A DNA stretch of 64,000 nt, taken from assembly GCF_016805305.1 (NCBI RefSeq), contig NZ_JAERQN010000004.1, forward strand, positions 248,001 through 312,000, given 5' to 3'. Of the stretch, positions 43,314-52,446 are shown piece by piece. The stretch's first letter is position 1; the number at the start of each line of letters is the position of its first letter. This DNA is from Falsiroseomonas ponticola (GTDB lineage Bacteria > Pseudomonadota > Alphaproteobacteria > Acetobacterales > Acetobacteraceae). The position numbers were made by a program, and so were the translations under genes. Below the pieces are notes generated by a model that saw only the letters and a list, made by a program, of their open reading frames with translations, had not been told where the DNA came from and did not search any database.

Positions 43314-44437
43314 AGGCTCCGATGACGAAACCCGTTCTCCAGACTGCGATCCCCTGCACCTTCATGCGCGGCGGCACCAGCCGCGGCCCCTATTTCCTGC
43401 GCAGCGACCTGCCCGCGGACCGGGAGACGGCGGGCCGCGTGCTGCAGGCCGTGATGGGCTCCCCCGATGCGCGGCAGATCAACGGCCTCGGCGGCGCGAC
43501 CACCCTCACCAGCAAGACGGTGATGGTGAGCAAGGCGGAGCCCGGCCAGCCCCAGCAGGTGGACTACCTCTTCGCCCAGGTGAATGTGGACAAGGATTTC
43601 GTGGATTGGGGCCCCACCTGCGGCAACATGCTCGCCGGCATCGGCCCCTTCGCGATCGAGAATGGCCTGGTCCCGGCCGAGGACGGGGAGACGAAGGTGC
43701 TGATCCGAGCCGTCAACACCGGCGCGCTGATCGAGGCCGTGGTCCAGACCCCCGGCGGCCGCGTGACCTATGATGGGGATACCGCCATCGCCGGCGTCCC
43801 CGGCACCGCCGCGCCCATCGTGCTGAACTTCGCGGATGCCGTCGGCGGCTCCACCGGCAAGCTGATGCCCACCGGCAACCCGAAGGATGTGATCGAGGGC
43901 GTGGAAGTCACCTGCCTCGACGTCGCCATGCCCGTCGTCATCGCCCGCGCGCGGGACCTCGGCAAGACGGGGCATGAAAGCAGCGCGGACCTCGATGGCG
44001 ACAAGGATTTCATGGCGCGGATCGAGCGCATCCGCCGTGCCGCCAGCCTCGCCATGGGCATGGGCGATGCGGAAGGGCGCGTGATCCCGAAATTCGCGAT
44101 CGTCGGCGAACCCAAGGGCGGCACCGGCGTCGCCGCGCGCTACTTCACGCCGCTCGCGCTGCATGAAGCCATGGCCGTCACCGGCGGCATCTGCATCGCC
44201 AGCGCCTGCAAGCTGCCGGGCACGGTGGCGGAAGGCATCGCCGTGGTGAACAGCGAGGCGCGGGAGAACGTCACCATCGAACATCCCTCCGGCGTCATGG
44301 ATGCCGTCATCACCACCGGCACCGCGGCGGATGGCAGCGCCACCATCCTCGGCGGCGGCACGCTGCGCACCGCGCGCCGCATCATGAAGGGGGAGGTCTA
44401 TATCCCCGCGCGGGTCTGGGCGGGACACGGCGCGTGA
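43310..44437 (+). CDS. PrpF/GalD-type isomerase (4-oxalomesaconate tautomerase-like)
   Basis: 375-aa protein of the PrpF family (diaminopimelate-epimerase fold). Hallmarks are IPCTFMRGGTSRGPYFLRSD at the N-terminus, VDWGPTCGNMLAGIGPFAIE with its catalytic Cys, and VTGGICIASACKLPGTVAEG with the second Cys. Members isomerise 2-methylaconitate (PrpF) or 4-oxalomesaconate (GalD). No methylcitrate genes are near, so a tautomerase acting on an unsaturated tri- or dicarboxylate is favoured. The ATG at 43310 overlaps the permease stop; the in-frame ATG at 43322 is also possible. Confidence 0.92.
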   Translation: MKAPMTKPVLQTAIPCTFMRGGTSRGPYFLRSDLPADRETAGRVLQAVMGSPDARQINGLGGATTLTSKTVMVSKAEPGQPQQVDYLFAQVNVDKDFVDWGPTCGNMLAGIGPFAIENGLVPAEDGETKVLIRAVNTGALIEAVVQTPGGRVTYDGDTAIAGVPGTAAPIVLNFADAVGGSTGKLMPTGNPKDVIEGVEVTCLDVAMPVVIARARDLGKTGHESSADLDGDKDFMARIERIRRAASLAMGMGDAEGRVIPKFAIVGEPKGGTGVAARYFTPLALHEAMAVTGGICIASACKLPGTVAEGIAVVNSEARENVTIEHPSGVMDAVITTGTAADGSATILGGGTLRTARRIMKGEVYIPARVWAGHGA

Positions 44438-45465
44438 CGGACGCCACCATCACGGAAGACGCGCTGCGTTCGCTCGCCACCCGCGCGCTCGCCGCGGGCG
44501 GGATGCGGGAGGAGGAAGCGGCGCTGGCCGCGCGCGTGCTGGTGCTGGCGGATCTCTTCGGCCTGTCCACGCATGGCATCAGCCGCGTGCCGCAGTATCT
44601 CGGCCGCGTGAAGGTCGGCGGCATCGATGCGGCGGCCGGGGTGCAGGTGGAACGCGTAATGCCCGCCCTGGCCATGGTGGATGGCCGCAACGGCATCGGC
44701 CCGCTGGTCGGCATGAAGGCGCTGGAGGCGGCGCTGGAGGGTGCGCGCGCCTGCGGCATCGGCGCCGCCTTCGCCCGCGCCAGCAACCATTTCGGCCCCA
44801 TCGCCCCCTACGCCATGATGGCCGCGGAACAGGGCTTCGCAACGCTGATCGCCAGCAACGCCACCACCACCATCGCGCCCTGGGGTGGCAAGGATACGCG
44901 GCTCGGCAACAACCCGATCGGCATCGGCATCCCCAATCCCGGCGGCGATCCCGTGCTGCTGGACATGGCGCTGTCCGTCGCCGCGCGCGCCAAGATCCGC
45001 AGCCTCGCCGCCTCCGGCCAGCCCATGCCGGAAGGCTGGGCCACGGATGCCGATGGCAGGCCCACCACCGATCCGAAGGCGGCGCTGGCCGGCTTCCTGC
45101 TGCCGGTCGGCGGGCACAAGGGCTATGGCCTGGCGGTGATGGTCGATCTGCTGGCCGGCCTGCTCTCCGGCGCCTCCTACCTCACCCGCGTGCGGGCCTG
45201 GGACAAGACGCCGGAGGTGGCGCAGGACCTGGGCCACGTCTTCATCGCCATCGATGCCACCAGGCTGGCGCCGGTGGAGGTGCTGAAGGCCCGCATGGCC
45301 GACTTCATCGACATCATCCACACCACGCCGCCCGCCGACGCCACCCGCCCCGTGCTGCTGCCGGGGGAGCGGGAGATGCAGCTGCTGCACCGAAGCCGCG
45401 CGCAGGGCGTGCGGGTGGCGAGCGCCGACCTGGTGAAGCTGCGGGAACTGGCGAGCGAAGCCTGA
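44434..45465 (+). CDS. Ldh-family (malate/L-lactate dehydrogenase-like) oxidoreductase
   Basis: 343-aa NAD(P)-dependent dehydrogenase of the Ldh_2 fold. Features are LFGLSTHGISRVPQYL with the catalytic His, FARASNHFGPIAPYAMMA, TIAPWGGKDTRLGNNPIGIG and GGHKGYGLAVMVDLLAG. The start is GTG, overlapping the PrpF/GalD-type stop (GTGA). Relatives act on malate, ureidoglycolate, sulfolactate, 2,3-diketogulonate and delta-1-piperideine-2-carboxylate. A second family member is encoded at 48058-49110. Confidence 0.93.
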   Translation: MTDATITEDALRSLATRALAAGGMREEEAALAARVLVLADLFGLSTHGISRVPQYLGRVKVGGIDAAAGVQVERVMPALAMVDGRNGIGPLVGMKALEAALEGARACGIGAAFARASNHFGPIAPYAMMAAEQGFATLIASNATTTIAPWGGKDTRLGNNPIGIGIPNPGGDPVLLDMALSVAARAKIRSLAASGQPMPEGWATDADGRPTTDPKAALAGFLLPVGGHKGYGLAVMVDLLAGLLSGASYLTRVRAWDKTPEVAQDLGHVFIAIDATRLAPVEVLKARMADFIDIIHTTPPADATRPVLLPGEREMQLLHRSRAQGVRVASADLVKLRELASEA

Positions 45466-45503
45466 ACGGCGCGACGCCCGCCACCAAAGGGAGGAAACGA
45501 ACC

Positions 45504-46481
45504 ATGCTGACGCGCCGCATCCTGCTGGCCAGCGCCACGACGGCGCTGGCGGCGCCTGCCCTCGGCCAGGGCGGCTACCCCAACCGCCCGATCCGCCTGC
45601 TGGTGCCCTATGCCGCCGGCGGCGGGCAGGACATCTCGGCCCGCCTGCTGGCGGACCCGCTCCGCAACGCGCTCGGCCAGCCCGTGGTGGTGGAGAACCG
45701 CACCGGCGCCAGCGGCATGATCGCCGCCCAGGCGCTCGCGACCGCCGCGCCGGATGGCTACACGCTGATGCTCGGCGGCGCCGGGGAGACGGCGATCAAC
45801 CAGCACCTGTTCCGCGGCCGCATGACCTACGACCCGATGCGCGACATCCGCGCGGTGATGGTCGTGGTGAAGGTGCCGAACGTGCTGATGGTGAACCCGC
45901 AGGCGCCCTTCGGCACGGTGGAGCAGCTGGTCACCTACGCCAAGGCGAATCCCGGGCGGCTCTCCTACTCCTCCTCCGGCATCGGCAATCCGCAGCACCT
46001 GGCGGGTGCGCTGTTCGACTACATGGCGGGCATCCAGACCGTGCACGTGCCCTATCGCGGATCGGGCCAGGCGGTGATCGATATCGCCGGCGGCCAGGTG
46101 CAGTTCGGCTACAACAGCCTCGCCTCCGGCCTGCCGCTGATCCGGGAAGGCCGCATCAGGGCCATGGCGGTCACCAGCAAGGAACGGATGCCGCAGCTGC
46201 CGGACAGCCCCTCCGTCTCCGAATACGCGCCGCTCGCGGCCTATGAACTCGTGAACTTCTTCGGCGTCTTCGCCCCCGCCGGGGTGCCGGACCCCATCAT
46301 GCAGCGGCTGCACGAGGTGGTCGCGGCCGCGGTGCGCGACCCGGAGCTGCGCGGCCGGTTCGAGGGCCAGGGCCTGCTGGTGCAGTCCATGAACCTCGCA
46401 GAATCGCAGGCCTTCGTGACGAATGAGGCCACGAAGTTCGGCCGCATCGTGGATGAGGCGAAGATCACGGTGGAAAGCTGA
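45504..46481 (+). CDS. Bug-family (TctC-like) transporter binding protein
   Basis: 325-aa periplasmic protein with signal TRRILLASATTALAAPALG. It has YPNRPIRLLVPYAAGG, VENRTGASGMIA, APDGYTLMLGG and HVPYRGSGQAVIDI. GGAGG before the ATG gives a good ribosome site. It is the fifth gene of the plus-strand operon that starts with the TctC/TctAB transporter, so this operon has two binding proteins for one permease; it could be an alternative receptor for the TctA-TctB fusion. Confidence 0.95.
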   Translation: MLTRRILLASATTALAAPALGQGGYPNRPIRLLVPYAAGGGQDISARLLADPLRNALGQPVVVENRTGASGMIAAQALATAAPDGYTLMLGGAGETAINQHLFRGRMTYDPMRDIRAVMVVVKVPNVLMVNPQAPFGTVEQLVTYAKANPGRLSYSSSGIGNPQHLAGALFDYMAGIQTVHVPYRGSGQAVIDIAGGQVQFGYNSLASGLPLIREGRIRAMAVTSKERMPQLPDSPSVSEYAPLAAYELVNFFGVFAPAGVPDPIMQRLHEVVAAAVRDPELRGRFEGQGLLVQSMNLAESQAFVTNEATKFGRIVDEAKITVES

Positions 46482-46482
46482 G

Positions 46483-47307
46483 ATGCCGCGCTGGAACCGC
46501 CTTCTCGTCACCGGCGCGGCCGGGGAGATCGGCAGCGTCATCCGCCCCGCGCTCCGCGGCGCCGCCTCCAACCTCCGCTGGCACGACATCCGCCCCATCG
46601 CCGATGCCGCGCCCGGTGAGGAGGTGATGCGGGGTGACCTGGCGGAGCCCGGCGTCGCGCTGGACGCGACGCGTGACGTCGATTGCCTCATCCACCTCGC
46701 CGGCATCCCGCGCGAGACCGGCGGCACAGCCGCTGACATCCTGCGCGCCAACGTCATCGCCTGCCACGCGGTCTTCGAGGCCGCGCGGGAGAACGGCGTG
46801 AAGCGCTTCATCTTCGCCAGTTCCAACCACACCATCGGCTTCCACCCCGCCGATGCGCTGGTCGGTACGGAGGAACGGCCCCGCCCCTCCGGCCAGTACG
46901 GCGCCAGCAAGGTGTGGGGGGAGACGCTCGGCCGTCTCTACGCCGACAAGCATGGGATCGAGGTCGCCTGCCTCCGCATCGGCGCCTTCCGCGCGCGGCC
47001 CGGCAATGCGCGCGAACTCGGCGGCTGGATCAGCCATGGTGACATGGCGGGCCTGGCCCGCGCCGCGGTCGATGCCGCGCCCTTCCACTTCCTCGTCGTC
47101 TATGGCGTCTCCGCCAATCGCCGCGCGCTATGGGGCAAGGACGAGGCCGCGCGCGCCGCGCTGGGCTGGTGGCCGAAGGACGATGCTGAACCCTATGCCG
47201 CGGAACTCGCGGACAAGCGCCCGCCCGCCGGCAGCGTCGCCGCGCGCTTCCATGGCGGCGTCGTCTGCGAATACGGCTTCACGGGCGACGCCGACCGGAT
47301 CAGCTAG
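46483..47307 (+). CDS. Uronate-dehydrogenase-like SDR oxidoreductase
   Basis: 274-aa extended short-chain dehydrogenase. NAD-site is LLVTGAAGEIGSVIRPAL. The active site is the Ser of FASSNHTIGFHP and YGASK, with the Tyr/Lys pair; SSNHxIGF is typical of uronate dehydrogenases, which oxidise D-galacturonate or D-glucuronate to the aldarolactone. The ATG is 1 nt after the Bug-protein stop. The neighbouring PrpF/GalD-type isomerase and Ldh-family enzyme would fit a sugar-acid pathway. Its end overlaps the convergent hydrolase gene by 8 nt. Confidence 0.9.
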   Translation: MPRWNRLLVTGAAGEIGSVIRPALRGAASNLRWHDIRPIADAAPGEEVMRGDLAEPGVALDATRDVDCLIHLAGIPRETGGTAADILRANVIACHAVFEAARENGVKRFIFASSNHTIGFHPADALVGTEERPRPSGQYGASKVWGETLGRLYADKHGIEVACLRIGAFRARPGNARELGGWISHGDMAGLARAAVDAAPFHFLVVYGVSANRRALWGKDEAARAALGWWPKDDAEPYAAELADKRPPAGSVAARFHGGVVCEYGFTGDADRIS

Positions 47308-48061
47308 CGCCGCGCTCCGTCACGTCGAACCTCGTCACGTCATCGAGCGAGGCGCCGAACCAGGCCTGGATCTCCAGCACCCGGGCCTCCATCGCCTCGG
47401 GCTGCCCATCGGCGCCGATGCGCAGCGCGACGTCATGGCCGGGCAGCAGCACCGTGCCCGGCTTCTCCCGCCACACCGCGTTCAGCCGCGCGATGGAGGC
47501 GCGGTGGACCCCGGCATCCATCGTCATGTCCGCCACCCCGGTCGCCAGCTCCGCGCGGTTCTTGGCGACGTCGGCGGAGAAGATGGTGCGCGCCGCACCC
47601 TCCAGCACGAAGACCAGGTGGTACGGCGAATGGCCAGGCGCCTCGAAGCAGGTGATGCCGGGCACGCCCGTCTCCCCTTCCGCCAGCCGCCGCATGCGCG
47701 GGTTCTCCGCCAGCGCGCGGAGGCAGAATTCCGGCCAGAGCGGCGCGCCTTCGGGCTGGCGCAGCGCGTAGTCCAGTTCCGCGCCTGGCACATGGATCAG
47801 CGCGTTGCGGAACATCGGCCAGTTCTCGACATGGTCGTAGTGCAGATGCGTGACCAGCACGTCGGTCACCGCCTCCGCCGCCACGCCCACCGCCTTCAGC
47901 CGGTCGAGGATCAGGCGGCGCGCGCCGCTGCGCCCGGTATCCAGCACGGCGATGCGGCCACCGGGTCCGCGCGCCAGCGCCACGGTGCTGAAGCCAAGCC
48001 CGCCCTGCTGCTTGGATTTGCCGGGATAGCCCTGGATCAGCGTCTCGACGGTCCAGCTCAT
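47300..48061 (-). CDS. Metallo-beta-lactamase-fold hydrolase
   Basis: 253-aa MBL-fold protein. Metal motifs are VLVTHLHYDHVENW, FEAPGHSPYHLV and the Asp of TIFSADVAKN. The final His lies in LLPGHDVALRI. The pattern matches lactonases and thioesterases of the quorum-quenching or glyoxalase type. The ATG at 48061 overlaps the stop of the Ldh-family gene upstream (ATGA), so the two form an operon; dehydrogenation to a lactone followed by its opening is one possibility. The substrate is unknown. Confidence 0.9.
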   Translation of the reverse strand: MSWTVETLIQGYPGKSKQQGGLGFSTVALARGPGGRIAVLDTGRSGARRLILDRLKAVGVAAEAVTDVLVTHLHYDHVENWPMFRNALIHVPGAELDYALRQPEGAPLWPEFCLRALAENPRMRRLAEGETGVPGITCFEAPGHSPYHLVFVLEGAARTIFSADVAKNRAELATGVADMTMDAGVHRASIARLNAVWREKPGTVLLPGHDVALRIGADGQPEAMEARVLEIQAWFGASLDDVTRFDVTERGAS

Positions 48062-49110
48062 GCCATCAGCTCCTCCGGGGCGGCGACGCCCCAATGCGTC
48101 GCGGCCTGGCGCAGATCCAGCACCGTGTTCTCCGGCAGGTCGATGCCCTGCGCCAGATGCTTCGCCTCGTTCCGTGCCTCGATCTCGCCGGGGTAGAAGA
48201 TCTCCTCCACCCCATCCGCGCGCGGCGCGGCCTTCATCTCCGCGATCATGCGCTCGATCCGGTCCTCGAAGACCGGCAGCAGGCCGAAGGCGGCGATGTT
48301 CAGCGCCATCACGAAATGGCCGCTGCGGCTGCGCTTCTCCGCCTGGTAGGGGCCGGCCACCTCCGTCAGCATCCCGCTGCCGGACAGCGCGCCCGCCAGC
48401 ACATCCATCATGGCGGAGATGGCGTAGCCCTTGTGCTCCGCCATCGGCTGGATCACGCCTTCCAGCGCCGCCACCGGGTCCGTCGTGCGGCGGCCTTCCT
48501 TGTCCAGCGCCCATGAATCGGGAATCGGCTGGCCCTTCTGCCGCGCCAGGAAGATCTTGCCGCGCGCCACGCTGGTATTGGCGATGTCCAGCATCATCGG
48601 CGCATGCCGCCCCGCCGGCGCCGCGATGGACCAGGGGTTGTTCCCCACCACCTTCTTCCGCCCGCCCCAGGGCGCCATGGCCGGGCTGCCATTGGCGACC
48701 AGCATGCCGATGCAGCCCTGCGCCGCCGCCATGCGCGTGAAGTAGCCGAGCGCCCCGTGGTGGTTGCTCTCCCGCACGGAGACGATGCCCACGCCATGCT
48801 TCCGCGCCCGGTCGATGGCGCTGTCCATCGCCTGCTTCGCGATCACCTGGCCGACGCCGTCATGCCCGTGCAGCACGGCGATGGCGCCGCCATCCACCAG
48901 GTATTCGGCCTGCGTCCGCGCCTTCATCACGCCGGTACGGATGCGGTCCAGGTACCAGGGCGCGCGCATCACGCCGTGGGAGGAATGGCCCCAGAGATCC
49001 GCCTTCACCAGGCTGTCCGCCACCAGGGCCGCATCATCCCCCGGCAGCCCGGCCGCGCGGTACAGCGCCGCCACGAAGTCACGCAAGCCGTCAGCCCGCA
49101 CCACCGCCAT
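48058..49110 (-). CDS. Ldh-family (malate/L-lactate dehydrogenase-like) oxidoreductase
   Basis: 350-aa NAD(P)-dependent dehydrogenase, paralogous to that at 44434-45465. It shows DLWGHSSHGVMRAPWYL, SVRESNHHGALGYFTRMA, AMAPWGGRKKVVGNNPWSIA and EHKGYAISAMMDVLAG. I chose the ATG at 49110, which starts MAVVRADGLRDFVAAL; an in-frame ATG at 49146 adds an unlikely W/G-rich head. Neither has a strong ribosome site. It leads a two-gene operon with the MBL-fold hydrolase. The 204-nt gap to the divergent PhoX-type gene holds the Pho-box-like repeat and nothing else I can recognise. Confidence 0.92.
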   Translation of the reverse strand: MAVVRADGLRDFVAALYRAAGLPGDDAALVADSLVKADLWGHSSHGVMRAPWYLDRIRTGVMKARTQAEYLVDGGAIAVLHGHDGVGQVIAKQAMDSAIDRARKHGVGIVSVRESNHHGALGYFTRMAAAQGCIGMLVANGSPAMAPWGGRKKVVGNNPWSIAAPAGRHAPMMLDIANTSVARGKIFLARQKGQPIPDSWALDKEGRRTTDPVAALEGVIQPMAEHKGYAISAMMDVLAGALSGSGMLTEVAGPYQAEKRSRSGHFVMALNIAAFGLLPVFEDRIERMIAEMKAAPRADGVEEIFYPGEIEARNEAKHLAQGIDLPENTVLDLRQAATHWGVAAPEELMA

Positions 49111-49219
49111 CGTCCTGATCGTTCCCCATCCCCATGGGCGGATCATGGGCGGCCCGCCGCCCCGGCGCCAGCCTGCCGGGGCGTGGCGGGGTCAAGGCAG
49201 CCATGCAACCGCCACGGAT

Positions 49220-49237
49220 GCTTCATCCATCCGTCAT
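49220..49237 (+). promoter_or_regulatory. Weak Pho-box-like direct repeat upstream of the PhoX-type gene
   Basis: GCTTCAT-CCAT-CCGTCAT: two TCAT-containing heptamers start 11 bp apart, as in PhoB sites (consensus CTGTCAT, 4-bp spacer). The second half-site matches six of seven positions, the first only four. It lies 78 nt before the start of a PhoX-type phosphatase gene, where phosphate control would be expected. Confidence 0.28.
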
Positions 49238-49314
49238 CGGCCTTTCGCGGAGCCTGTCTAATCACCCGCCCGACCGCCGCGCCATCCCGCGCGGCGCCGG
49301 AGAGACGAGTGACC

Positions 49315-51303
49315 ATGCCCGAGACGATGGAGCCAGCCGGCCACGGCAAGCCGATCGAGATCGAGGATATCGGCAGCAACCCGAACCCCCGGGAGACGAT
49401 CGGGGATGTGATGAAGCGCCGCCTGTCCCGCCGCGCCGCGATGCTCGGACTGGGTGGCGCGGCCGCCGCGGCGACGCTGGTGGACCAGATGGTCGCCGCC
49501 GCCGATGGCGCGCTGGCGCAGGGCGTGGTGCCGATGACGGATGGCCCCTCCACCCTCGGCTTCACCGAGATCCGCCACGGCATGGCGCAGCGTGACGCGG
49601 TGGCCGAGGGCTATGAGATCCAGACCGTGATCCGCTGGGGCGATGCGGTGGTGGGGGAGGCGCCGGCCTTCAACCCGATGGCGCAGACCCCCGCCGCGCA
49701 GGAAGTGCAGTTCGGCTACAATAACGACTTCATCGATTTCCGCCCGCTGCCCCAGGGCAGCCGCAACAGCGACAGCGGCCTGCTGGTGGTGAACCACGAA
49801 TACACCGACACCCAGCTGATGTTCGCCGGCATCGGCGCCGGCCGCGCCGGCCGCCTGCGCGCCACCGCCGAGCAGTCCCGCATCGAACTCCTCGCCCATG
49901 GCCTCAGCGTGGTGGAGATTCGCAAGACCGATGGCCGCTGGGCCGTCGTGCCCAACAGCCGCTACAACCGCCGCATCACCGGCGAGACGCCGATGCGCAT
50001 CAGCGGCCCGGCCGCGGGGCATGACCTGCTGAAGACCGCCGCCGACCCGACCGGCACCCAGGTCCTCGGCACGCTCAACAACTGCGCCGGCGGCAATACG
50101 CCCTGGGGCACCGTCATCACCTCCGAGGAGAACTTCAACCAGTACTTCTCGGGCCGCGCGGCCACCACCGGCGCGCAGGCGGAAGCCTATCGCCGCTACG
50201 GCATCGCGGCGGAGGGCACCTATGGCTGGTCCCGCTTCGTGGACCGCTTCGACCTGGACAAGGAACCGAACGAGCCGAACCGCTTCGGCTGGAACGTCGA
50301 ATTCGACCCCTACGACCCCGCCAGCGTGCCGGTGAAGCGCACCGCCATGGGCCGCTTCAAGCATGAAGGCGCGACGCACGCCATCAGCGCCGATGGCCGC
50401 GTGGTCTTCTACCAGGGCGACGACGAACGCTTCGACTACGTCTACAAATTCGTCACCGCCCGCCCCTGGAACCCGAATGACCGCGCTGCCAATCGCGACC
50501 TGCTGGATGAGGGCACGCTCCACGTCGCGCGCTTCCACGATGATGGCCGCGTCGAATGGTTGCCGCTGGTGCATGGCCAGGGCCCGCTGACCGCGGCCAA
50601 CGGCTTCGCGAACCAGGCGGAGGTGCTGATCAACACCCGCCGCGCGGCCGACCTGCTGCAGGCCACGCCGATGGACCGGCCGGAGGATGTGGAGGCGAAC
50701 CCCGCCACGGGCCGCGTCTATGTCATGCTGACCAACAACGGCAACCGCACCGCGCAGCAGGTGAACCGCGTGAACCCGCGCGCCGCCAACACCCATGGCC
50801 ATGTGGTGGAGATCATCCCGCCCGGCGCGGGCACCAACGCCGTGGACCATGCCGCGACCGAGGCCCGCTGGGCCATCTTCCTGATGGCCGGCAAGCCCGG
50901 CACCGATGCGGGCGCGCGCTACCACCGCGCCACCAGCGATGCGGGCTGGCTCTCCTGCCCCGACAATTGCGCCTTCGACAGCAAGGGCCGCATCTGGATC
51001 GCGACCGATGGCGCGCCTTCCGCCGCCGGCGTCGCGGACGGCATCTGGGCCGCGGATACCATGGGCGCCGGCCGCGCGCTGACGAAGCAGTTCTACCGCG
51101 CGCCGACCGGTGCGGAGGTCTGCGGCCCCTGCTTCACGCCGGATGACCGCACCCTCTTCCTCGCCATCCAGCACCCCGGCGATGATGCGGGCAGCACCTT
51201 CGAACGCCCCTCCACCCGCTGGCCGGACTTCGCGGAGGGCATGCCGCCCCGTCCCGCCGTCATCGCCATCGTCAGGAAGGATGGCGGCGAGATCGGGTCG
51301 TAG
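49315..51303 (+). CDS. PhoX-family (DUF839) secreted phosphatase
   Basis: 662-aa protein of the PhoX alkaline phosphatase family. A Tat signal near residue 35 has the twin arginines in KRRLSRRAAMLGLGG followed by an Ala-rich stretch, typical of PhoX, which folds in the cytoplasm with iron and calcium before export. Family motifs are LLVVNHEYTDTQ, GTLNNCAGGNTPWGTVITSEE, FGWNVEFDPYDP and MDRPEDVEANPATGRVYV with metal-binding Glu residues, and SCPDNCAFDSKGRIWIATDG. It frees phosphate from organic esters in the periplasm. It is monocistronic, followed without a gap by the convergent lyase gene. Confidence 0.92.
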   Translation: MPETMEPAGHGKPIEIEDIGSNPNPRETIGDVMKRRLSRRAAMLGLGGAAAAATLVDQMVAAADGALAQGVVPMTDGPSTLGFTEIRHGMAQRDAVAEGYEIQTVIRWGDAVVGEAPAFNPMAQTPAAQEVQFGYNNDFIDFRPLPQGSRNSDSGLLVVNHEYTDTQLMFAGIGAGRAGRLRATAEQSRIELLAHGLSVVEIRKTDGRWAVVPNSRYNRRITGETPMRISGPAAGHDLLKTAADPTGTQVLGTLNNCAGGNTPWGTVITSEENFNQYFSGRAATTGAQAEAYRRYGIAAEGTYGWSRFVDRFDLDKEPNEPNRFGWNVEFDPYDPASVPVKRTAMGRFKHEGATHAISADGRVVFYQGDDERFDYVYKFVTARPWNPNDRAANRDLLDEGTLHVARFHDDGRVEWLPLVHGQGPLTAANGFANQAEVLINTRRAADLLQATPMDRPEDVEANPATGRVYVMLTNNGNRTAQQVNRVNPRAANTHGHVVEIIPPGAGTNAVDHAATEARWAIFLMAGKPGTDAGARYHRATSDAGWLSCPDNCAFDSKGRIWIATDGAPSAAGVADGIWAADTMGAGRALTKQFYRAPTGAEVCGPCFTPDDRTLFLAIQHPGDDAGSTFERPSTRWPDFAEGMPPRPAVIAIVRKDGGEIGS

Positions 51304-52446
51304 TCAGCGCGCCGCCAGCGCGGCCTGAAGGCGGGCGACCCCCGCTTCCAGCGTCGCGCGCGGGCAACCGAAATTGAGCCGGGCGCCGAGAGGCACGCCG
51401 AATTCGGCGCCCGGGCTGAGCGCGACCTTCGCACGCTCCAGGAACCAGGGCTGCGGCTCCCCGATGCCGAGGGCGCTGCCGTCCAGCCAGGCCAGGAACG
51501 TCCCCTCCGGCCTGTGGATCGAGAGACCCGGAAGGCGCGCGCGCACCGTCTCCACCAGCCAGTCGCGGTTGGCCTGGAGGTATGCGAGCACCGCCGCCTT
51601 CCACGCCGCGCCGTGTTCCAGCGCCGCCAGCGTCGCCTCCAGCCCCAGCACGTTCACGCTGTCCACCATCCCCGCCTTGCTGGCCAGGAACCGCTCCCGC
51701 ATGGCCTCGTCCGGGATGATGGCGAAGGCGGTCTTCAGGCCGGCGATGTTGTAGCTCTTGCTCGCCGACATCAGCGTGATGGTCCGCGCCGCGACCGGCG
51801 GCGAGAGGGACGCGATCGGGATGTGCCGCCGCCCGTCGAAGAGCAGTTCGCAATGGATCTCGTCGGAGATGATCACCGCGCCCGCCTCCAGCGCCGCGGC
51901 CGCGATCGCCTCCAGCTCGGTTCTCGAAAAAACCTTCCCCAACGGGTTGTGCGGGTTGCAGAACAGCAGCGCGCGGGATTTCGCCAGTGCCGCGCGCAGC
52001 GCATCCATGTCGCAGATGACGTCATCGCCCCGCACCGCGAGCGGCGCATCCACCCGCCGCAGGCCCCAATGGCCGGGCGCGGCCAGCATCGGCTTGTACG
52101 CCGGCGTCTGCACCACCACGCCCTCTCCGGGCGTCAGGAAGGCACGCAGCGCCATGTTGAAGCCGGGCTCCACGCCGGGCAGGAAGCACACCGCCTCCGG
52201 CGCCACCGCCCAGCCATACTCCCGCGCCAGCATCGCCACCACGGCATCCCGCAGCGCATCCCGCGCCACGCCATAGCCCAGCACGGGATGCTCCAGCCGT
52301 GCGCGGATGGCGTCCAGGATCGGCGGCGCCACCGCGAAATCCATGTCCGCCACCCACATCGGCAGCACGTCGTCGCCGTAGCGGCTCCATTTCGAACAGC
52401 CGGTGCCGCGGCGGTCGATCGGCGTGTCGAAGTCGAAGCCGCTCAT
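51304..52446 (-). CDS. PatB/MalY-type C-S lyase or aminotransferase
   Basis: 380-aa fold-type I PLP enzyme. The PLP lysine is K230 (MSASKSYNIAGLKTAF). FDTPIDRRGTGCSKW and VLPMWVADMDF at the start, then CNPHNPLGKVF and IISDEIHCELLF, are the PatB/MalY signature. Most members are cystathionine beta-lyases or cysteine-S-conjugate beta-lyases giving pyruvate, ammonia and a thiol. It overlaps the upstream sulfurtransferase gene by 4 nt, which supports a sulfur role: one enzyme releases reduced sulfur, the other transfers it. Confidence 0.93.
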   Translation of the reverse strand: MSGFDFDTPIDRRGTGCSKWSRYGDDVLPMWVADMDFAVAPPILDAIRARLEHPVLGYGVARDALRDAVVAMLAREYGWAVAPEAVCFLPGVEPGFNMALRAFLTPGEGVVVQTPAYKPMLAAPGHWGLRRVDAPLAVRGDDVICDMDALRAALAKSRALLFCNPHNPLGKVFSRTELEAIAAAALEAGAVIISDEIHCELLFDGRRHIPIASLSPPVAARTITLMSASKSYNIAGLKTAFAIIPDEAMRERFLASKAGMVDSVNVLGLEATLAALEHGAAWKAAVLAYLQANRDWLVETVRARLPGLSIHRPEGTFLAWLDGSALGIGEPQPWFLERAKVALSPGAEFGVPLGARLNFGCPRATLEAGVARLQAALAAR

